Assembly (NCBI GenBank): GCA_013330285.1
Contig: DUIP01000197.1
Coordinates: forward strand, 1-5,412
Origin: Candidatus Poseidoniaceae archaeon
GTDB taxonomy: Archaea; Thermoplasmatota; Poseidoniia; Poseidoniales; Poseidoniaceae
Direction of reading: 5' to 3'
DNA length: 5,412 bases
The translations under genes and the position numbers were made by a program. The notes below the pieces were generated by a model. It did no database searches and was not told the origin of the DNA. It worked only from the letters and a program-made list of their open reading frames with translations. Below, piece after piece: positions 1 through 4,584 of the stretch (positions are counted from its first letter, which is position 1; the number at the start of each line of letters is the position of its first letter).

Positions 1-1139
1 CGCTTGTTTGCGTAGTGGTCCTTGTCGTTTGGCTCACGGTTGGTGAGGGCCATTTCAAGGACTTGACGAACGATTCGGCCGAGGAAGATTGCTTTCTTCT
101 TTCGAGCCCCAGGTTGGTCGCCCAAGTGAGGAAGAAGTTCACGGTCAAGCAATTGGTTGACTCGTTGCTCTCGGTACTCGCGCTGTTGGCCTGCTGCGAA
201 TTTCTTTTGCAACCATTCGTGAGCTTCAGTCATCGATTGGACAGCATACTCTTCATTGTCGTTGACTTCGTTGAGGTTGGCCACGATGTACTTGAAGGTC
301 TCAGTCGGTCCGGCAATAGCTTGGAACACTTCTTGGTCGTTCTCGATGCCAAGGGCACGCATGAGAAGAACCACGGGGATAGCAGTTGTTCCAGCAGTGC
401 TGATCTTGACCATGAGCATACCGTCACGTCGCTTCTCGACGTTGAGTGGCTTGCGCATACCGTCTTTTTGCGAGAAAATCTTAGCCACTTCGGTTCGCTT
501 AGCGTATCGCTTGTTGATTTCAACAGTGACACGGTTTGGTGCAAGATCTTCCATGGAGATGAGAACACGTTCTGTTCCGTTGATGATGAAGTAGCCTCCA
601 GGGTCGAGTGGGTCTTCGCCCTTCTTGCGAAGCAGGTCGTCCCAAAGTGCAGAGTCTTCGGTCGATGTGGTTGGGTAGAGTTGTCGGTCACCAGCGATGT
701 GTCCAGCGTGCAGGTTGCAACGCTTCGAACGGACCATGATTGGCATGCTACCGACTTGAACAGCTTCTTCCTTAGGGGAGCGGATTCCGTTTCGGAAGAT
801 CTGGAAGTCAATGGTCACTGGGGACATGTAGGTCAACTTGCGCAGACGGCATTCCATCGGGGTCGAAGGGTGTTCTGCGCCGTTGGCTTCACGAATGGTT
901 GGCTCGCCAAGTTGGATGTTCTTGAGGCGAATGGTGATGTCTTGGTCAACAACGTCGAGTTTGATGAAACCACCATCGTCGTCGTCAATTTCCTCATCGG
1001 TTCCGACTCGGATGTTTCGAATGATTTTCTCCATTCGAGAGAGGTTGTTGTCTCCAGCAGGGATGCAGTCGTCATAGGATGCAAGTTGGTGGTTAACAAG
1101 GCTGCGTTCTTTGAAAAATGATTGAATAATTTCCTGCAT
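1..1139 (-). CDS. rpoB: DNA-directed RNA polymerase subunit B, N-terminal part (runs off left edge)
   Basis: This is the second-largest catalytic subunit of archaeal RNA polymerase (bacterial beta / eukaryotic Rpb2 homologue); it forms half of the active-site cleft in the cytoplasm. Translating the minus strand from the ATG at 1139-1137 gives 379 uninterrupted residues with no stop before the window edge. The start resembles archaeal RpoB: FFKERSLVNHQLASYDDCI (8-26), then an acidic stretch around 48-56. The signature GGYFIINGTERVLISMEDLA lies at 181-200, and NDKDHYANK, close to the family's DDRDHYGNKR, lies at 371-379. About a third of a full-length subunit is present, so whether the gene is intact or split into B'' and B' cannot be seen. 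It follows rpoH by 12 bases in the usual archaeal order. The start is fixed by GGAGGG six bases upstream. A 368-residue reading frame on the opposite strand is a shadow of this gene. Confidence 0.96.
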   Translation of the reverse strand, partial: MQEIIQSFFKERSLVNHQLASYDDCIPAGDNNLSRMEKIIRNIRVGTDEEIDDDDGGFIKLDVVDQDITIRLKNIQLGEPTIREANGAEHPSTPMECRLRKLTYMSPVTIDFQIFRNGIRSPKEEAVQVGSMPIMVRSKRCNLHAGHIAGDRQLYPTTSTEDSALWDDLLRKKGEDPLDPGGYFIINGTERVLISMEDLAPNRVTVEINKRYAKRTEVAKIFSQKDGMRKPLNVEKRRDGMLMVKISTAGTTAIPVVLLMRALGIENDQEVFQAIAGPTETFKYIVANLNEVNDNEEYAVQSMTEAHEWLQKKFAAGQQREYREQRVNQLLDRELLPHLGDQPGARKKKAIFLGRIVRQVLEMALTNREPNDKDHYANK

Positions 1140-1145
1140 GATAAT

Positions 1146-1151
1146 CCCTCC
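1146..1151 (-). promoter_or_regulatory. Shine-Dalgarno site of rpoB
   Basis: On the minus strand GGAGGG begins immediately after the TGA stop of rpoH and is followed by six bases (ATTATC) and the rpoB ATG. This near-perfect match to the archaeal 16S anti-SD, in a 12-base gap between the two genes, fixes the rpoB start. It also suggests that rpoB is translated from an rpoH-rpoB polycistronic message. Confidence 0.85.
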
Positions 1152-1802
1152 TCAGTTACCCTCCACAATTAGGCGGTAAGCTACGGATTGTCCAGCCGAC
1201 GGGGATTGGCGGACAACCTTCAACACACGGTCTGCGATCCAACCGGCGGCGAGGGGTTTGTGGTCTGGGTCGGCAGCAAGACGAGCGTTGTCTTCTGCTT
1301 CAGACATTTCCTTGATGACCTGAACGACAGGGTCAGTGATCAAAATCTTTGGAAGAAGTTCCTTTGCAAGGCGGTCCTCACCAGTTTCTTCGTCAGGTTG
1401 AACCATCTGCCAAGGAGCGAGTTCCTTGCTTTCGATTTCGTACTGCTCTTCTTCCGAGATGTTTGGGGCACCAACCAGTTCTTGGTGGGGGACCAATTCG
1501 TGGTTGAGGGCGTTGAAACGGAGGGTGATTTCGGGTCGATCGAAATCGTCGATTGCTTTCGAGCGAATGGTAATTTTCTTGCTCTTTTTCGCTGCACGTC
1601 GACGGGATCCTTGCTCTGCAATGATGGCCATTGTGTTGACGAATTGTTCGGAGTCTTTTGATTCTCCAAGGGTGGATGCGATTTCGTCTGAAGACATGGC
1701 CTTGATGTCGGTCATGTTTCGGTCGGTAGCGAGTTTGTGTGCAAATTCCTCGGAGACGCCGAGTTCCATGAGTCGCTTCTTCGTTGCGCTTTTTACTACC
1801 AT
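1152..1802 (-). CDS. rpoH: RNA polymerase subunit H (Rpb5-like), extended form
   Basis: RpoH is the archaeal counterpart of the C-terminal domain of eukaryotic Rpb5 and sits on the jaw of RNA polymerase. The 216-residue product carries the Rpb5 core in its second half: NALNHELVPHQELV (97-110), LLPKILITDPVV (149-160) and, near the end, VVRQSPSAGQSVAYRLIVEG (196-215), which matches the family's IxRxSPTAGxxxYYRLVV ending. Typical archaeal RpoH has about 75-90 residues. The extra length lies in three places: a roughly 95-residue N-terminal region, a longer acidic loop at about 115-147, and a loop at about 163-190. Residues 8-46, with LMELGVSEEFAHKLA and later SSDEIASTLG, resemble a helix-hairpin-helix/SAM-like small helical domain. 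A basic linker (GSRRRAAKKSKK, 65-76) follows. The extension shares the reading frame with the core without any stop. Synteny with rpoB supports the call. The ATG at 1802 has a TATA-like box at leaderless distance. The function of the extension is unknown. Confidence 0.93.
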   Translation of the reverse strand: MVVKSATKKRLMELGVSEEFAHKLATDRNMTDIKAMSSDEIASTLGESKDSEQFVNTMAIIAEQGSRRRAAKKSKKITIRSKAIDDFDRPEITLRFNALNHELVPHQELVGAPNISEEEQYEIESKELAPWQMVQPDEETGEDRLAKELLPKILITDPVVQVIKEMSEAEDNARLAADPDHKPLAAGWIADRVLKVVRQSPSAGQSVAYRLIVEGN

Positions 1803-1824
1803 CCAAATTCCCCGCTCAGCCCTG

Positions 1825-1832
1825 CAAAATAA
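1825..1832 (-). promoter_or_regulatory. TATA-like box for a leaderless rpoH transcript
   Basis: The minus strand reads TTATTTTG 23 to 30 bases upstream of the A of the rpoH ATG, the position an archaeal TATA box takes relative to the transcription start. Initiation would therefore fall at or within about one base of the start codon, giving a leaderless message. Only a GGGG run lies nearby as a possible ribosome binding site. The same T-rich stretch could instead help end tRNA-Lys transcription, since it lies 20-27 bases beyond the tRNA. Confidence 0.5.
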
Positions 1833-1841
1833 GGCCGGAAA

Positions 1842-1861
1842 CTCAGTCAGGCGGGCCTGAC
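1842..1861 (-). other. Self-complementary 3' trailer of tRNA-Lys
   Basis: Directly after the discriminator base the trailer reads CCTGACTGAG (1851-1842 on the minus strand). It is the exact reverse complement of CTCAGTCAGG in the tRNA D-arm (minus strand, 1915-1906). The same trailer also makes a hairpin with the 3' acceptor strand: GTCAGG (1861-1856) pairs with CCTGAC (1851-1846) around the loop CCCG. The precursor could therefore adopt folds that compete with the cloverleaf until the trailer is removed. The pairing is seen directly; any role in processing or termination is inference. Confidence 0.6.
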
Positions 1862-1925
1862 GGGGTTCGAACCCGCGACCATCGGATTAAAAGTCCGACG
1901 CTCTACCTGACTGAGCTACAGGCCC
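1852..1925 (-). tRNA. tRNA-Lys, anticodon UUU (TTT)
   Basis: The minus strand from 1925 folds into a canonical 74-nt tRNA counting the discriminator. The acceptor stem is GGGCCTG with CAGGCCC (seven Watson-Crick pairs). The D stem is GCTC/GAGC around AGTCAGGTA. The anticodon stem is TCGGA/TCCGA with loop CTTTTAA, so the anticodon is TTT. The variable loop is TGGTC, and the T arm is GCGGG-TTCGAAC-CCCGT with one G-T pair. The discriminator is G and the next bases are CCT, so the CCA tail is not encoded. No intron is present. It reads lysine codons AAA/AAG. It lies 49 bases upstream of rpoH in the same direction and may be co-transcribed with it or have its own promoter. Confidence 0.97.
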
Positions 1926-1964
1926 AATAATGCACCTTGGGCTTTCTGCCCGACTTACCAACTG

Positions 1965-1974
1965 TTCATATAGG
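1965..1974 (-). promoter_or_regulatory. Probable TATA box of tRNA-Lys
   Basis: The minus strand has CCTATATGAA about 45 bases upstream of the mature tRNA 5' end. With the usual archaeal spacing of about 25 bases, transcription would start near 1944. That would give a leader of roughly 20 nt to be removed by RNase P. It is the best TATA match on this strand between the tRNA and the divergent gene. Confidence 0.5.
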
Positions 1975-2090
1975 TTGCGGCGTCATTCTTTTGCTGATAA
2001 ATCGAACACAGTCCGTGTGTTTTGAGCCGAAGTCATTCCACAAAATCCCCTCACAAGGGCGGGGTTGCACGATTTTCTCTGAGCGGATAG

Positions 2091-2097
2091 CAATATA
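2091..2097 (+). promoter_or_regulatory. Probable TATA box of the methyltransferase-biotin ligase gene
   Basis: The sequence CAATATA is the best AT-rich hexamer upstream of the plus-strand gene. Transcription would start near 2120, leaving a very short leader that carries the G-rich stretch GGGGGA (2122-2127) four bases before the ATG at 2132. Confidence 0.45.
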
Positions 2098-2131
2098 GCC
2101 TCTGTGCATCTCGCCAAAATCGGGGGAAGTG

Positions 2132-3604
2132 ATGGCAGACGGCATCTTCAATCTGAGCGACTCCGAAGCCGAAATTTCGCGGCTCGGGCGCTCCGCTGAG
2201 CGGCGCGCTTGGACCACACCAGATGGCACCATATTCGACCTGACCATTCCAGCGACGGTTTACCCCCCAAGGGAAGACACCGATCTCCTGTGTCGAGCCC
2301 TTCGAACGATTGGTCCTGGAAAGGGAAAGCAGCTGTTAGAAATCGGTTGTGGCTCGGGCGCAGTTTCACTCTACGCAGCAAGTTTGGGCTACAAGGTCAG
2401 GGCGTGCGATATCAATCCATTTGCGGTTGCTGCCACACGCAACAATGCCAAACAATGGCACTTTGATGTTCAGGTCCATGAAGGGGGGCCTGGCCCCTTG
2501 ATCGATGGGAATTATACTCAATGGGCGGGCGATACAGCGCATGACATTGTGGTCTGGAACCTACCATACATCACCCCCGAATCTGAGATGGAACACGTGC
2601 TTGGCCCACTCGAAGAAGCAGCGTTATTGGACACCGACCAAATCGGACTAATACCACGCCTCATGCGACATGTAAGGGAAAACCAACTTATCACCAAAAA
2701 CGGTTTGATTCTTGTCTTGGTCAGTGGCAATGAACGCGGATTAGGGGCGGAAAAGTCTGCACATTCGTTCGGCTTTGCAGCGCGTTGTGTCGCGACCCAC
2801 GCTTTTGCCGATGGTGAACAATTGCGGGTGATTGCGATTTGGAATCCTTTTGCCAATGCAAGCACCCATCAGTTTGAATCCATTCCATCAACCAATCAAT
2901 CAGCCTTACAAAACGCATCGATTGAGGGCGATTTTTTCCTTGCCAAGCATCAAACTGCTGGGCGTGGTCGACGTGGTCGTGCTTGGTCGAGTGAAGCAGA
3001 ATGTTTTGCAGGTTCTTGGTTGATTCAAAATGGTACCTCTGAACTTGCACCTGGCCTGATGCAGATCCTTGGCGGCTATGCCATCCTTCGGACAAACCAA
3101 GCCTTCGGTGTACCGAGAGAAGTGATGGCCCTCAAGTGGCCAAATGACATCTTCCTTCACCAGGAAGGAAAGCTCGGCAAGGTCGCAGGCGTGCTCATCG
3201 AGGGCAAAAGTAAGGGAAAGATTGGCAAAGTCGTGATGGGCATTGGAATTAATTTTCAGCTGGCCAAGCAAACAGAGCCCCCGTATCCAATCGCAGATTT
3301 GTCACGATGGTGGAGCGCAAAGAAAGCAACAGAATACAGGAAAATTTTGCATGCCATCATCGCTTCATTTTTTGAAAAAAGAGACGACATAAAATCAACA
3401 AATTACCTCGCCCTTATCCCTTCGCTTGAACAGGAAATTATAGAGGCCGTAGAGCATCTTGGAGAACCCATCTATAGAAATTTAACTTGGTCGATTGACG
3501 GGCTTACAGAAGCGGGAAATTTACGCCTGATCAATGAGCAAAATCAAACGGCCATCATCGAAGATGGTGAGGACCTTGAATGGTCGAATCTACGACAGAT
3601 TTAA
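2132..3604 (+). CDS. Fusion of HemK2/Mtq2-like SAM methyltransferase and biotin-protein ligase
   Basis: One 490-residue frame carries two enzymes. Residues 1 to about 238 form a class I SAM-dependent methyltransferase of the HemK/PrmC superfamily. TVYPPREDTDLL (42-53) matches the archaeal HemK2/Mtq2 entry motif, LLEIGCGSG (68-76) is the SAM loop, and D93 in ACDINP would bind the ribose. NLPY (143-146) stands at the catalytic NPPY position. Mtq2-type enzymes methylate the GGQ glutamine of the release factor, which is the likely substrate. Residues from about 246 form a biotin-protein ligase that adenylates biotin and attaches it to a carrier-domain lysine. Its motifs are FESIPSTN (248-255), QTAGRGRRGRAW (274-285), LKWPND (334-339), KVAGVLIE (350-357) and GIGINF (370-375), followed by an SH3-like C-terminal domain to the end. 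There is no N-terminal DNA-binding domain, so it is not a BirA-type repressor. The two domains join with almost no linker. A GTG three bases upstream (2129) is an alternative start; ATG 2132 is preferred because GGGGGA lies four bases before it. Confidence 0.9.
   Translation: MADGIFNLSDSEAEISRLGRSAERRAWTTPDGTIFDLTIPATVYPPREDTDLLCRALRTIGPGKGKQLLEIGCGSGAVSLYAASLGYKVRACDINPFAVAATRNNAKQWHFDVQVHEGGPGPLIDGNYTQWAGDTAHDIVVWNLPYITPESEMEHVLGPLEEAALLDTDQIGLIPRLMRHVRENQLITKNGLILVLVSGNERGLGAEKSAHSFGFAARCVATHAFADGEQLRVIAIWNPFANASTHQFESIPSTNQSALQNASIEGDFFLAKHQTAGRGRRGRAWSSEAECFAGSWLIQNGTSELAPGLMQILGGYAILRTNQAFGVPREVMALKWPNDIFLHQEGKLGKVAGVLIEGKSKGKIGKVVMGIGINFQLAKQTEPPYPIADLSRWWSAKKATEYRKILHAIIASFFEKRDDIKSTNYLALIPSLEQEIIEAVEHLGEPIYRNLTWSIDGLTEAGNLRLINEQNQTAIIEDGEDLEWSNLRQI
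3601..3604. other. Overlapping convergent stop codons in TTAA
   Basis: The palindrome TTAA gives TAA at 3602-3604 for the plus-strand fusion gene and TAA at 3603-3601 for the minus-strand membrane-protein gene. No intergenic space remains, so each transcript's 3' end must reach into the other gene. Confidence 0.9.
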
Positions 3605-4092
3605 CCTTCTAATTCCGCATCCATGACTTCATCAGATTCCATCGTTCGCTTGTACACGCCAAAAGCGATACAAGCAATCCCGATCGGGTAGGCAACAAAG
3701 TCAATCATTGACGTTCGATTCACATCGACATAAGCCTCGCCTTCGCCAGAATCAAAGGTCACTTCGAAGGTGTAGAAGCCACCAACATCTGCTTCGAAGA
3801 CATATTCAAAATTCTCACCCTCTGCTTTCGACCATGCCTCTTCAACCACGGTTTCGCCATCTTCATTTTCAACTGTAATCGTGATCATCGAGGCATTGGT
3901 TGGGTTGATTTCAAAAGTCAAAGTGTCGCCTTTCATCATCGATGCACCGTTCTCCAGCGTCGGCGTATCTCCATCGAGGCTCGTAGGCGTGGTCCACACG
4001 TGCATGATGACACCGCCAAGAATGATGCTCATCCCAATAAGAAGGAACACATCACTCATTTTCATGCTCGGAGCAGCCCCGCCACCAGCCAT
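3601..4092 (-). CDS. Small two-pass membrane protein with extracytoplasmic beta-rich domain
   Basis: I do not recognise the family. The 163-residue product has a short Gly/Ala-rich N-terminus with one lysine, a membrane segment at about 14-33 (DVFLLIGMSIILGGVIMHVW), a roughly 95-residue acidic region rich in beta-type alternation, and a second membrane segment at about 129-147 followed by YKR and an acidic tail. Positive charges suggest both ends face the cytoplasm and the middle domain faces outward. That domain has two N-glycosylation sequons (NAS at 66, NRT at 125). Its FEYVFEADVGGFYTFEV stretch (94-110) has the aromatic-Gly-Tyr pattern of GOLD-like or other small beta-sandwich domains; this is only a resemblance. 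It lies 37 bases after the Pop5 gene on the same strand and may share its transcript. No good ribosome binding site precedes the ATG and no in-frame start exists further upstream before the Pop5 stop. Its stop overlaps the convergent gene's stop. Confidence 0.8.
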   Translation of the reverse strand: MAGGGAAPSMKMSDVFLLIGMSIILGGVIMHVWTTPTSLDGDTPTLENGASMMKGDTLTFEINPTNASMITITVENEDGETVVEEAWSKAEGENFEYVFEADVGGFYTFEVTFDSGEGEAYVDVNRTSMIDFVAYPIGIACIAFGVYKRTMESDEVMDAELEG

Positions 4093-4129
4093 GCATCGCC
4101 GTATTGGTTGCGTTTCATGAACGTAGTGG

Positions 4130-4528
4130 TCATCGTTGCCGTGGAGGGCGAGCTAAACCAAGGCGCTCCCTGACAAGCCGAATCTTACCACTTGAAGTTA
4201 AACTGCGGATGGAGTTTCGACTCATAGACTCTGCATCTTGGGCAATGGTTTTCACTTCTGTATACGAGTCATGTGGAACTTGGAGGATACCGTAACCAAA
4301 AGCAGAACTGGAGTCTTCCCCTCCTTCAAGGTGAACATTGCTTGCAGTCGCTTGATCGCTCCCGTGAGGGTGGAAATCCATCAATCGAATCGGTTGTTTC
4401 GTCGCGAGGTGGCCAAAGGTATGTTGGATGACTTCTTTGGCCTCGTTTCGTGATTGAATCTCAGCAGCAAACGCAACACCCAGCCAACGGCGTTTGCCCC
4501 TGAGTGCCTTGGAGGGACGCTTGGCCAT
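4130..4528 (-). CDS. rnp2: Ribonuclease P protein component 2 (Pop5 family)
   Basis: Archaeal Pop5 (Rnp2) pairs with Rpp30 and helps the RNase P RNA cleave 5' leaders from pre-tRNAs. The 132-residue product fits the family in length (about 110-140) and layout. It has a basic N-terminus then GKRRWLGVAF (10-19), like the family's KKRY(I/L)xxE start, and a helix RNEAKEVIQHTFGHL (25-39). The strand IRLMDFHPH (45-53) is followed by a polar loop. The hallmark FGYGILQVPHDSYTEVKTI (76-94), cf. G(R/K)GILRVxxxxxxxVxxA, comes next, and the ending is IRSLTSSGKIRLVRERLG (106-123), cf. VRxLGVSGTIxxxRRK. A proline/arginine-rich tail finishes it. This is a motif-based call without a search. The start at 4528 is chosen because it leaves about ten residues before KRRW, as is usual, and has an AT-rich element 23-30 bases upstream. 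An ATG at 4579 in an identical 11-base context would add 17 residues, and one at 4621 would add 31. The polytopic membrane-protein gene diverges from it. Confidence 0.8.
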   Translation of the reverse strand: MAKRPSKALRGKRRWLGVAFAAEIQSRNEAKEVIQHTFGHLATKQPIRLMDFHPHGSDQATASNVHLEGGEDSSSAFGYGILQVPHDSYTEVKTIAQDAESMSRNSIRSLTSSGKIRLVRERLGLARPPRQR

Positions 4529-4584
4529 AAAATCGGGGATACCTTCTCCTTCAATAGATTTGAGCGTCAATCCGGCCATAAAAT
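4523..4584. repeat. Direct repeat GGCCATAAAAT in the divergent start region
   Basis: The 11-mer GGCCATAAAAT occurs at 4523-4533 and 4574-4584, 51 bases apart. On the minus strand each copy gives ATTTTATGGCC, a candidate Pop5 start codon in the same context and the same frame. The right copy also contains the first two bases of the plus-strand ATG at 4583. It may be a trace of a short duplication or simply chance. Confidence 0.6.
4551..4563. promoter_or_regulatory. Possible shared TATA-like element for divergent rnp2 and membrane-protein genes
   Basis: The AT-rich TCAATAGATTTGA lies midway between the minus-strand ATG at 4528 and the plus-strand ATG at 4583. It covers positions about -23 to -30 from both, the spacing of archaeal TATA boxes for leaderless messages. 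Neither start has a Shine-Dalgarno sequence. The match to the TATA consensus is weak in both directions. Confidence 0.3.

Larger units (their letters stand above)
1926..2128. other. Divergent intergenic region between tRNA-Lys and the fusion gene
   Basis: No convincing gene lies in these 203 bases; a minus-strand reading frame spanning 1966-2247 mostly covers the start of the plus-strand gene and looks like a shadow. The region holds TATA-like elements for both outward directions. It also contains a 6-bp inverted repeat, AACACA (2005-2010) with TGTGTT (2016-2021) around GTCCG, followed by a short T run on the plus strand. A smaller CCCT/AGGG hairpin lies at 2048-2059, and GTCATTC occurs twice (1982-1988 and 2032-2038). 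None of these has an obvious function. Confidence 0.6.

Noticed and set aside
230..811. A 193-residue minus-strand frame within rpoB
   Set aside because: It is a shifted frame of rpoB. The real frame translates to conserved RpoB motifs through the same region without a break.
15..1121. A 368-residue reading frame on the plus strand covering most of rpoB
   Set aside because: It is exactly antisense to a strongly conserved RNA polymerase gene. The product is low-complexity in style with no recognisable motif, and it follows from the codon use of rpoB.
1188..1860. Plus-strand frames opposite rpoH (1188-1661 and 1426-1860)
   Set aside because: They are antisense shadows of rpoH, and the second one also runs through most of the tRNA trailer. 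Neither has a recognisable motif.
1846..1925. Repeat at the tRNA end considered as an attachment site of an integrated element
   Set aside because: The copies are inverted rather than direct. No integrase or element genes lie nearby, and the flanking genes are conserved housekeeping genes.
1966..2247. A 93-residue minus-strand frame across the divergent intergenic region
   Set aside because: It overlaps the well-supported start of the fusion gene and the tRNA promoter, and has no recognisable features.
2721..3271. Minus-strand frames inside the fusion gene (2721-3095 and 2906-3271)
   Set aside because: They are antisense to the biotin ligase motifs, which are clearly encoded on the plus strand.
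3366..3380. TTTTTTGAAAAAA palindrome inside the fusion gene as a terminator
   Set aside because: It lies inside the coding frame of the biotin ligase (encoding FFEKR), with conserved C-terminal domain sequence continuing after it.
4062..4133. A 23-residue frame starting in an ATGA overlap with the Pop5 stop
   Set aside because: It is very short, lacks a ribosome binding site, and its second half overlaps the start of the membrane-protein gene in another frame.
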